Shown: piece by piece, positions 47,664 through 58,641 of the stretch | How the letters are laid out: each line of letters begins with the position of its first letter | Position numbering within the stretch: position 1 is the first letter of the stretch | From: Cyprinodon diabolis | Taxonomy: Eukaryota > Chordata > Actinopteri > Cyprinodontiformes > Cyprinodontidae | Length of the DNA: 64,000 nucleotides | Direction of reading: 5' to 3' | Assembly: GCA_030533445.1 (NCBI GenBank) | Contig: CM060078.1 | Location: 24,987,091-25,051,090, forward strand | The notes under the pieces: generated by a model | What the model was told of the DNA's origin: nothing | What the model saw: only the letters and a program-made list of their open reading frames with translations | Database searches by the model: none | Translations under genes and position numbers: made by a program

Positions 47664-47731
47664 CCATCCATCCATCCATCCATCCATCCATCCATCCATC
47701 CATCCATCCATCCATCCATCCATCCATCCAC
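47664..47731. repeat. (CATC)n microsatellite
   Basis: About sixteen perfect copies of a four-base unit CATC. Confidence 0.95.
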
Positions 47732-48916
47732 AGAAACATACAACCATGCACACATACTCACACCTAAGGAAAATTTAGGCAGTGTTGGGAAAGTTCTCTT
47801 TCTACGTGAACTAGTTCAAAGTTCAGTTCCCACATTTTAAAATGAACTAGTTCAGTTCATAGTTCATAATTCAAAATTTTGAACTAAGTTCACAGTTCCA
47901 AAAAATGAACTAGTTCATAGTTCTTTTTTTTTCATATATTGCTCAATTATACCATAGCCTACTGTAGAACCACAGACAGCAATTATTTTATCAGTTGTAA
48001 CACTGAAACTGTGCGTCAGATTTCATCTTCATATCCAGTTTTGAATCCTTATCCAACCAGGATTTACATTAGCATTGAGGGGACAGCATTTCCCCATTGT
48101 TACTTTAATGCTTTGTTGCTGTCCATTCACTTCACACTAGTAGCAGCTGCAGGTTTCACCCCTACAGTATATTCTCAAAAACATCAGGAAAAATGTGCTG
48201 CTTGAATGGTCTTTTTTATGAGGAATTGTTAAAAGAAAAACAGGAAAGTAGTCTTTAAGGTGCAAATGTTTTTTTAATTTTAATAATTTTTTCCATTTGA
48301 AATCCCATTTCAGTACATACTAAAAAGGAATACTGGAATCCTGGAAAATTATACCAGGCAGGTTTAAGTGCAGATTTTTTTACTGAAAGCTGGCAGGAAA
48401 AGTTTGCAGAGAAATGTAAGATTGTTGCCATCATCCTCACCGACCACCTGGTCATAAAACTGTTTTAAGTGATCATACTGCTGCTTTGTCGCCTCCACGG
48501 TCGCCTCCATGCTGCTGTGGCTTCCACGCTGCATTTTGTTTTGATGACGCACGCGGCTGTAGGCTACGACACTGGTAGCTGGTGTTGCCAGATTGGGTGT
48601 TTTTCACGCTACATATTAAGGCCTGTTTACGGTGTGATTTAGCCGGGGTTTTGCCTGGAGGGCTCTATAGAAATTTGGCAACCTATTGAACGGAGTTGAA
48701 CTGAGAGAGCATGCCGTTCACAGTAGAGACTGACACGGGAGTGGATTTCCACTCCTGTCCCGTCCCACTCCCACAGAGAAAAATTGTGTCCCGTCCCGAT
48801 CCCGGGCCAGAGTAGAAATCTAAATCTTGTCCCGTCCCACTCCTGGTGAAATTACTCCCACTCCCATCCCGCTCCCATTCAGAATGACTCCCGCTCCCGC
48901 ACCACTCCCATGCTCT

Positions 48917-50140
48917 GTTCGAAAACCTAGGACGCGTCCTTAGAAGGGCAGATTCGAAGTACGATTACGTCATAGTGCGGCGCTGAGGTCTGGTCGGATT
49001 CCAAGACTCCTCGTTATGCTGCCTTAAAATGCGTCCTTCTTTTAGCCGGATTTGAAGGACGGGTGTCGATGTATCCTCAGTATCCTTGGTTTACCCAGGA
49101 TTCATTGCGAGACCAAGCAAGCCGTGATCAGAGGAAAGGTTACTTGGCGCCAAACAGTGGTGAAAATTGGAAGTTCAGTTTAATATAATCCAGTCTGTGA
49201 ATACTTCCGTCTGAAATAAATAAAAATAGTTGTTTTAATGGTTATAGAGTCAGATATGTGGCGGTAATGTTTGATTTATCTAAAGGTTTTTATCTGTTAC
49301 TGTGTAAATGAGTTTGGCTGGAATTTAAGGACAGATTCTAATAGATCTGCAGAGAGGGGACTATAAATCTGATAGGAGTTTTATCTTTTTATTGCTGTTT
49401 TGCACAATAGGCTTAACTAAGATTCTTTTCTTGTTTAATATTAGAGATTTTGCAAATATGTTTTAAATACATACTTTGTTTAGATTTACTTATATATTTC
49501 TAACCCTTTTATAGAATAGAATAGAAAATCCCTTTACTGTCCCACAATGGGCAAATTTACAGCAGCAGAAAGATTATTGAAAATGGTCACACAAATGTGG
49601 ACCTTAGAAAAATGTATAAGAATAACATAATGGGGAAGAGTTAAAATATAAACAATACAATTCTGTAAAGTGTTTTAACAATATAAAACTGGAGAATAAA
49701 TAACCAATATGCAACTATGGACATTTTTCCAGTAATGGATATTTGAAAATAGCAGCAACATCAGAGATGTGCAGAATGACAGCAGCAGGTTATTTAACTG
49801 ACTAAGGTTTCTATCATTACATTTGATTTTATTTGTTTCTGCTCCCGGTGGTTGGAAGCTTTATTCCACTCTGGATTCTCATCAGTCTTTGTTCACTTTA
49901 CAATAAAAAATAAATAAATAAACAAACAGTTTTGGAAACTTCGGTTTTCATTCTTTTCCTGCTTTGTGTGTCAACTTTCGCGGTTGCTAAGCAACAGACC
50001 TTACGGCGATAAAACCCGCTGAAGGGTAGACCTGGTCGAATTCACAGCCAAAACTCTTCCAGTCTCCTTCTTTTCACGCACTTCAAAGGTGCAGTCTAAG
50101 TAGACCGCGTCCTTGGAGGATGCAGCCCAGGATTTCGAAC
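48917..50140. mobile_element. DNA element C, nested in B
   Basis: Left end CTGTTCGAAAACCTAGG and right end CCTGGATTTCGAACACAG-type (complementary, imperfect); both sides then carry GACGCGTCCTT / complement. No target duplication could be made out, so the superfamily is open. It contains the LINE-tail repeat at 49511-49800. Borders are within a few bases. Confidence 0.65.
49511..49800 (+). repeat. LINE-tail-like repeat, copy 2 (innermost)
   Basis: Collinear with 19803-20118, sharing the GAATAGAATAGAAA start, CCCACAATGGG, ATAAGAATAACATAAT and GATATTTGAAAATAGCAGCA. It is inside element C, hence the innermost layer of the nest. Confidence 0.75.
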
Positions 50141-50599
50141 ACAGCCCCATTGTTGTTGTTTTTGAGCGCGGGTGAAAAACTCAGAGCGGAATCACTGTTG
50201 GTTTTTGGGTCGTGTAGTTTTTTTGACTCGCATTATAGTGTAGGCTTAAAGGAAAAAAACTACAAAATGGCGGCGCCGCGCCAGTACTGGATTTTTTTTC
50301 TTTCTATTTTATTTTATTTTTTGGCATTGATCCTAGTTTTTTTTTAGTTATTATCGGTTTGCTCCCGCTCCCGTCTGCTCCCGTTAATGTTTAATCCTGT
50401 ACCGTCCCAATCACGTGATCGTTACTAATACTGACTCCCATCCCACGAAAAAATGTCAGTCTCTAGTTCACAGACACCAGAATGAACGAGTTCACAATAA
50501 CGTTCGTCAGGCAGTAATGCAGTACGTTCAGTTCACGTTCGCCCAAAATATGAACGAGTGTTTTATAGACGCGTTCAGGCACAACACTGAATTTAGGGA

Positions 50600-52450
50600 T
50601 GGCAATTAACCTAACCTAACACGTGCATGAGAAGAACATGCAAACTCCCTGCAAAAAGACCCCCAGGCAGGTAGAACCCATTATTGTGCCACCGTTTCAA
50701 CTCGCAACTTTGTGCTTGATAGATCAAAATCCTTGCATGAAAAGTGTCATACAAAAGTTTCAGGGCCCCATTTTGTGCGCACGTTAACTTAATTAGACAG
50801 ACAAATTGTATGCAGTTTACAAATTTTCAATATGATTTTGTTTAGTTTGTCTTAATACCGACTTTTTTTTTAACTCTAAAACATTTTCTGACGTGTGTTT
50901 GTGGTCTTTGTTCTGTTTGAGCAGCACATTTTTTTCCAAGTTTGAACCATCTAATTAAAACTGTCACTTGAGATGGAGTTAAATGGATTAGGATGTCCAT
51001 TTGCAACCCAAGAAACACCAAAGCCCAAGCTTTTAATACATTACAACATGGGAGCAGAACTTTGTCACATTGGAAGATGAAGAGAGTTGACATCAGTTGA
51101 TCAAAATCTGATAAGTTTGTTATTAACAGTCAATACTGTATTAATTCTCAATCATGGTGGGAACAATATCTGGCTGTGGGATTTTTTTTGGTGCCAGTTA
51201 TACTTGAGCATTGCACAAAGCAAATAAATTAGCCTACCCCACATGCAGCTTAATTAAAACAAACAGTTAAGTTTCTCATATTCACTTCATAAAGCTATTA
51301 AAAATGTATGGATTATAGTAGGGCTGCTTAATGTGTTGCAAATTTATTATTGCAATAGTGCTGTGTTAATCAACATTAGTCAGAACTTCATGCAATAGCC
51401 ATTAACTAATTCTCTAAAGTACCATTCACCCAGGAATTATGTTCCTGTATTACATTAGGTGGAGTTGATTACTTGATAAATCTGACAAAAATGTTTTAGA
51501 AATAAAACAAAGTACAACTTAGTTATTTCATTTGCAAAACAATAGATGCAGCCAGAAATTCTTCTATAAAATCCTGTCATAAAAATTGAAATGACGAGTT
51601 ACAAAAACTGGACAAATTATTTATTATTTAGCACAAGTCATCTCATGACTGCCATGTACACATCAGAGATCTACTGATACACATTTTAAAGACCAATGCC
51701 AAGATGATTATTTAAACATTAATCTTACTGATTCTTCATTTACATGATACTGATTACACAGCGAGAACAAATGTTACACATTACAAGCCTGAAATTGAAA
51801 TGACAAGAAGCACTTATTAACAAAATATATATTAACAATGGATAGCAAATGGAGGGATCAGTGATGCATGTGGCTTGCCTGATCTCATGACATGACTGCT
51901 GAACGCACTAATAAATCAGCCAATTAATGCTCAGCATACAAGAAAAAATGGCTGCCCATTGTATTTGAGTGTCTCTAATCAGCTTTATAGCATATTCCAT
52001 ATTGTGCAGTTCTTGACTTAAGGCCCGTGAAACATTCATCAAATTTTCAACAAGAGTTATGTATGAACCTTGCAAACTGCCACAAAAGTATCCTGTGTGC
52101 AGTTTTTCCCACTTTATCGTTCAATTTATTTTTACTCTAAATAATAACAAATACAATATATGTATACATTAATTTATAAATGCTTATGAGGGTTTAACAA
52201 TATAGCTTTACAATCTAATCTCTAAATCCAGTTAATTGATTTTTTTTGTCTTATTTAATATTCATAAAAAAAAAAAAAGAGAAATCACATATATTGCTAC
52301 CAAAAGCTACCCTAGAGTTCAACCATTCCCCCTGGGAGGTGACCTTAATCTAATGGGCATAATTCAAGCTGTGAGCCATGCTTGTAAAATAATCAAGGTT
52401 CACAATAAGCAATGAAAATAAAACACACTGAATGTTTGTAGGTAGTGGTG
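50600..52450. other. Intron sequence, nothing recognised
   Basis: No exon or transposon ends; AT-rich. Confidence 0.4.
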
Positions 52451-52454
52451 ACAC

Positions 52455-52620
52455 TCAGGGAGCTTGTTTAGCAGTTATGAACACAATGTGATGAACTGGT
52501 ATCGCTGAGTTGGGGAACCCCACAATGGAAATGTTTTTTTGCTGTCTGGAAAGTTGTACTAAATAAAATTTCGTTTTGTATAGATTATTTGTATATGACA
52601 ATAAAAGTCTAAGTCTTAGT
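52455..52620 (+). repeat. LINE 3'-UTR tail
   Basis: AATAAAATTTCGTTTTGTAT followed by ATATGACAATAAAAGTCTAAG is a typical Rex1-like 3' end. The copy is short. Confidence 0.55.
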
Positions 52621-52624
52621 AGTT

Positions 52625-55600
52625 CCAAGAAGAGGACTGATTGCCAAAAACACGTTACCAAAAATTAAAGTCTTCATATACAAAAAATTATAATCAATAA
52701 AGTTGATTAATCAACCAACCCTAATGCTATTTTTTCTCAAAAATAAATTCTGATATACAGTATGGGATTGCAGGTTTGTGCTTATATGGAACTTCTATGG
52801 ATTTTTTTCCCTCTGGTCCCTTGTCAGTCTAGCTGATTTTATACAGTTTATGAAGCACCCACTATCAGATTTCTGATTCAAATTCCAGGGACATTTTCCA
52901 CTGTTACTGAAAATCTATAGAGAATTAAAGCATGTATTCTTCCTACATCAGAAGATTAAGTGGGTGCTCCCATGGACCGCATACACCAATCATCTTCCAA
53001 ATGGAAAATGATATAAAGTAGTGTTTGTGTATAAATAAGTCCCTGCATTTGTTTTAATGTCATTTAAACAATATGATCAGTATTGTATATGCACACTTTT
53101 GTATGCAAGACATTTACTTAACATCAGAACTGGGATAAGGAAATTTAGATTAAATATTCACTATCTTTAATGCAATTTATCAAATCTTTTTGCATCCGCT
53201 TTACAGGTCTGAAAAGTCAGTCGCAAACTTTACGTAAAAATGTCCTTTTTTGGCCGTTGTGGCAAAAATGTAATTTGCAATAACAGATGATGGAAAGAAG
53301 AAAGCTCCATTAGCATTTCAACATATTTTAATTGTCAAAAGTAAGCTAAGATGATGCAACGGATATTTCTTAAATCATTGCTTTTGGAATAATAAAAAAA
53401 GGGATGGAGTGGCTGTTATTATTTTAATGCAAATGGCCATTCTAACATGTTTCTTATAGGCAATGGGTCCTCATTTTTTTTTTCTTTTTTCACCCAGTGT
53501 AGTGCTGTTTCTTTCCTCCTCTGACTTCATGATCACTCAGTGATCATACTGCCATCTGTGTGCAGTGCTGTTGCAAATTCCGGCTGCCTCTAGGACACAC
53601 AAAATAAATCCACTCTTTTCTTTCAAACTATTTATAGACAGCCTACAATCCTTATTATCAGTTAACGCATATTATTAGTTGCACCAGCAATCCTAATTCA
53701 CCTGCAAACCAGTGATTTCAAATGCAATTTTTTGTTAGCATTAACAATTAGGTGTCTATTATTTGGGAACTTGTTAAATCAGGGCCAAGGTAGATATTTT
53801 TTTTTTATTTGTGATTAACATGAATGTTTTTTTTTGCTCAAATGTAATAGCCCTTACATGTGGACACATGCGGATACATGATTCACGATAAACACAGACT
53901 AAAACTTTAAAACCTAATTTTAATTTAAAGCTTATGTCTTAGTCTACTGTTTGCTCTTTTCCTCATTGTCCTGGAATTTTGGAGGGATGAACTGTGCTGT
54001 TACCTGCTTGTCAGTAATCAGTGAGCTTCCACCCTGAATGTTCTTGTAAACAGGGAGCAGTGTGCTGTTATGGAAAAACAGCTTCCCATCTGTCGAAGGG
54101 ATTTCACCTCCTGGGGGCTTAGCGGTGAAAATCCCTCAACAGGCATTTGTCATCATTTTGCACCATGTGCACCATTGTTCATCTTTGCATATATGCATGT
54201 GTGTGCATCCGCCTGTGTGTGCCCCAATAGGGTAAGGCTCTTTGGGCTCACTATAGACTTGTGTTTATTCATACTTCTATGTTTTTTGTTAGAATTCAAC
54301 TTCTGTAGTCCTAGAATCAGTGTGATTCAAAATTGAAGGTACTACAGCCAACTGAAGCTAAATCAAAATTAACCCATTTTATGTGTTCTTACATTTCCTG
54401 CAAGTCACTTTACTTACATGAGACATTAAGGTTTGCTTTTTACACATTGCAGCAATGATGGCAAATTATACTGGTCCATTTATCCTGCTAAATTTGTTAG
54501 TCATTAAACTTATAACAGCCTTAAATCTTTGTTTCTGGGGCAAGATTACTTTCAACAGAAAATATTTTTTTCAAGCCTTAATCTTGGTAAGTTCAAAGCT
54601 TATTTATTTATTTTTTTAATGAACATCTATAAATGTAATCTGTGCTCAGTTTGCTACAACAGTCAGACCTGTATCTTAATCAGCCATCCGTCTAGCTGCG
54701 ATTACAGCCCCTGACATTTGAAGCTCCCTTTTGTGTCAAAAAGATCTGTTAGACTTTAATTTGATTTTTATCTTTGTATTTGTCATTAGAATGTCTCAGA
54801 GTTTGGTAAAGTGCTGACTCTGTAAAAGCCTGAGCTTCAGCTGCAGCCCTTCATGCTTGTTGTCCAAACTAAATATTCCAGCAAAACAAGGGTTCATTCA
54901 TGCTGGGACAGACTGCTCCAACTTCTACATTTTACCAACTTGCACAACACTATTTATTTATTTATTACTTATTGGGCTTAATCTCAGCTGTGTCTTTTTG
55001 AAGAGCTTTACATTTTTAGCTCTTGCTCTTTATAGTCTGCTTTTGGCTCCGCCTCTTATCCCAGCTGGCTGTGATTACAGATCCACACACCTGCTCTTTA
55101 TTTAAGAATCATCTAAATTAATTTAGGTCATCAAAGATTCTGCTTTTTTGATTTCTCCTTGTTTGTCTATGCATTTTTCAATCAGTATTTGTTGCATACT
55201 GAACGATCCTCCCTGCATTTAGATCTTTATTTCAATACTCTTTGACAATGTCTTGCTTAGAATTTGGCTTTAGTGACTGACCTGATAGAAGCTAATAGGG
55301 CTGATAAGAAATTTTTATGAGGAACTCTCAATTATACATTAAAATGTTTATCAAGATCAGTATTGAAGCATTATTGGTATTAGACTAAAAAGTCTTCAAA
55401 GACTGGTAAACTAAATGTTAGTAATGCCTTTTCCTGTTTGTTGGTTTTCAAATTGTCTACCTTGTTTACATGGGAATAGATTCCCTACACTACCCTCACT
55501 GCATTGCTTTTTTGTCATTTGAATTACATAAAACTGATTTGCTCTGTTTCTGACTTGGTTACTATGGCAATTAACCACATGAATTTAGCCTGATCTTGGT

Positions 55601-56150
55601 TGAGAGGTGACTCGCAGTCAATCTGAATACCTTAAATTGGGAAGGACACTAAAGCCACAATGGAAGTTCTTCCAAGGTTACCATAATGCTATCCAAATAG
55701 TGCTGGTAGTTAGGAGGATGGAGGACCAGGGAGCAGTATGCAATTTTTGCCATTGAAGTTAACACAGAGACCTCCTGATATCTCTGCCCCACAAGGAACC
55801 AAACAGTTGCCCAAAATCCTTTGTGCTAACCCTGCGAAAGATGAAGATATAGGAGCTAGGAGCAGGAAGTAGAGGCTATAATTTTAGGTATTCGGAATGA
55901 GCCTAAGTTCAAAGTATTTGTCTTCTTTGTTGAATCCAGCAATAAGGGGCACAGTAAGGCACAAAAAACAAGGTAAACAAGGTGCTGTCAAAAAATGGCA
56001 ACAAGTTATAAACTACATATCACAAATACATTTCATTCAACAGATTATGCACAATTAATATATTTTCCTATACAGTTATTAAACTTTTAAATCATATATA
56101 CAAAATATATAAATACATCTAGTAATTTCTGTCAGAAATGGTTGGTCTGT
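52625..56150. other. Intron sequence without genes
   Basis: No splice-bounded frame with family resemblance. 53555-53745 has several homeobox-like and ATGCAAAT-type words and could be a conserved noncoding element. Confidence 0.4.
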
Positions 56151-56164
56151 TTTGCTTTGTACTC

Positions 56165-56480
56165 AAGGTAATGGTAAATGGCATGTACTTATATAGCGCC
56201 TTTATTCAAGTTAGGAGACTTGACCAAAGCGCTTTACACTACAATCATTCACCCATTCACACACACACTCACACACGGATGGTGGCAAGCTACATTGTAG
56301 CCAAAGCTGCCCTTGGGCTCACTGACAGAAGCGGGGCAGCCGTACACTGGCGCCACCGGGCCCTCTGACCACCATCAGTAGACGATGCAGCTGAAGTGTC
56401 TTGCCCAAGGACACAACGACACTGAAAGTCGGAGTCGGGGCTTGAACCGTCAATCCTTCGATTTCAGGGCAAACTCCTAC
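56165..56480 (-). repeat. SINE with LINE-type 3' tail (minus orientation)
   Basis: On the minus strand there is a pol III box B-like GGTTCAAGCCCC near the start, and the tail carries AAAGCGCTTTGG and GCGCTATATAAGTACATGCC, the tail wording shared by many fish SINEs and LINEs. Contains a CACACA tract at about 56260. Confidence 0.6.
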
Positions 56481-57005
56481 ATCCAACGCCACTGTTGCCT
56501 CATAATCATCCCGTATCACTTCATCGGGAACCAGGTCGTAACCAGGGGGTAGCAGTCTCAGCTGAGACAGACTTCCTTCTCCGCAGACATCTCCTCCAGC
56601 TCTGCTGGGGGAAGCCTGAGATGCTCCCAGGCCACAAAATAGGCATAGTCCCCCCAGCGTGTTCTGGGCCTTCTCCTGGTGGGACGTGCCTGGAACACCT
56701 CCAGAGGGATGCGTCCAGGGGGTATCTGATAAAGATCTGCAAGCCACCTCAGCTGACGCCTCTTGATGTGGAGGAGAAGCGCCTCTACTCTGAGCCTCTC
56801 TGAAATGACCAAGCTCTGCACCTTATCTCTAAGGGAATGCCTAACCACCCTGTGGAGAAACCTCATTTCTGCTGCTTGTATCTGGGATCTCGTTCTTTCG
56901 GTCATGATCCAGATTTCATGACCGTAGGAGAGATTAGGAACGTAGACCGACCTGTAAATTGCGAGCTTTTGAGCCTTTTCGCTAGGCTCTCTCTTCACCA
57001 CAACA
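56481..57005 (-). mobile_element. Rex3-type (RTE) LINE, 3' fragment
   Basis: Minus-strand frame 57001-56558 reads AIYRSVYVPNLSYGHEIWIM, then AAEMRFLHRVV, LLLHIKRRQLRWL, PPGRIPLEVFQARPT, and RTRW. This is the C-terminal end of the fish Rex3/RTE reverse-transcriptase protein, found widely in teleosts. It is 5'-truncated and lacks the catalytic domain. The start ATG of the frame is fortuitous. Confidence 0.85.
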
Positions 57006-57009
57006 GACT

Positions 57010-58110
57010 ATTGCAATGTCTGCATTACAGCAGCATCCACCCTGATCTGTGTATTGATATGGGAATGATGACAAATAGATGCATTTAATCTATCATCAAT
57101 GGCTTGCTATCATCTTTCCTTGGTTTTATTGATGGTAGCAGTATGTCCCTTTTATTTTTCAATTAAATCTCGATACCAAGAAATATGGTGTTTAAATATA
57201 GGACTGTTTCTCTGGTCTGCGGAACACACATCAAGCCGCAGGTAGAGCCTAACTTCAGATCACACTAACCCCCAGACAGCCAGCTCTCTGTTCTGTCATG
57301 ATGGTCTGCTCTATTCTGTTAAGGATTTTAAGGAGGTAATCTATAGTGCCTTATGAGGTACTATAGATTGCCTTCTTAAGAGGTACTTTAATCTATATCA
57401 ATACTCAATTCATGTTTAACTTATCAATTTAATACAGTCTGTATATTCAACTACATCTGAGTTTGCAATGATAATGCAGTGTGACAATTTCAGTTTATGA
57501 TACCAACTGTCTAAAGAAATCCAGCTGTGAGTATCAGGTCATTAACCTACAGAAAATAACTCACACAGAGCAAGCAATGAGGCAAAAATGCTATACTTAT
57601 GTAGAAAAGCTAAAGAAATACAGAAGCGAAATACATTAATAAATTATTTTTCCTTTTAAGTATTTTTAGAAACTGTGATGAGGGCATTTTTTTCCCTTGT
57701 AAATGTTTAATGAGGTATCTGTTTGCCATGTAACAGCATTCTTTTTTTACATTTCATATAATTAGTTTTAAGATCTTAACAGTTTATAAAAATAGAAACT
57801 AAAGTCTTAGGGTGTTATAATGGTATGTGTTACACCAACACTAAATATTGCATGTCTGTGAAGTGATTATTAAAATTGGCTATTTTCAGAACAACACTAC
57901 ATCTATTCAGTCCTGTTGAGTCAGTGCTTCATATAATGTTCTCCAACAGTAGTTTTGTTTTTTTGTGACATGGCTATATAAAGAAGCTTCATGGATCTTT
58001 AAAAAATTACATTTTTGAACTTTATTTGGGTGGACAGCATCTGTAAATGAAGCTTAAGTCTCACCACAGATTGTAAGTTGGAGTAAGGCACCAAACCTTG
58101 CTTGTTTCTA
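57010..58110. other. Intron sequence, nothing recognised
   Basis: AT-rich; no gene or transposon ends found. Confidence 0.4.
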
Positions 58111-58641
58111 TAGTATATTCAATTCAATTCAATTCAATTCAGTTTATTTATATAGCGCCAAATTCACAACACATGTCATCTCAAGGCACTTTACAGTTCA
58201 ACCAGATCATACAGTCAAATTGATACAAAGTTTTCTATCTAAGGAAAACCAGTTGATTGCATTGACTCATTGACTCAAATACAATCCCTCACACTAAGCA
58301 TGCTTGCTGCGACAGTGGAGAGGAAAAACTCCCTTTTAACAGGAAGAAACCTCCAGCAGAACCAGGCTCAGTGTGAGCGGCCATCTGCCGAGGCCGACTG
58401 GGGTTCAAGGAGACAGAAGCAGAGATACAAAAAGCAGCTGTAAAAGGCAGCCCCGTCCAGGAAACACACAGCCAGGCAGACGAGCTCCAAGGCAGCTCCC
58501 ATGCCAGAGGATGAAGAGAGCACATCCACCCAGCCACGGCCAGAGAAACAGGACCACACTGGAAAACAGGCCAATCTCCAACATCTACAAACAAGGGTGT
58601 TGATGGAAGCAGCACAGCTGATGTTTCTTTCCTGGATGACG

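Larger units (their letters stand above)
48724..50465. mobile_element. hAT-type element B, nested in A (1742 bp)
   Basis: Inverted termini TAGAGACTGACA and its complement, with an exact 8 bp duplication GTTCACAG (48716-48723 and 50466-50473). Near both ends there are CCCGTCCCACTCC-like words. It is interrupted by element C. Confidence 0.88.
47780..50589. mobile_element. hAT-type element A, outermost of a nest (2810 bp)
   Basis: Starts CAGTGTTGGGAAAG and ends GCACAACACTG, with an exact 8 bp duplication AATTTAGG (47772-47779 and 50590-50597). Both ends carry arrays of GAACTAGTTC-like words. Its own sequence is 47780-48723 plus 50466-50589; the rest is a later insertion. No transposase frame is left. 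Confidence 0.88.

Noticed and set aside
47664..47731. CRISPR-like array
   Set aside because: It is a plain four-base microsatellite without spacers, in a vertebrate genome.
56319..56747. Minus-strand 142-residue frame
   Set aside because: Crosses the SINE/Rex3 border and is out of frame with the Rex3 protein.
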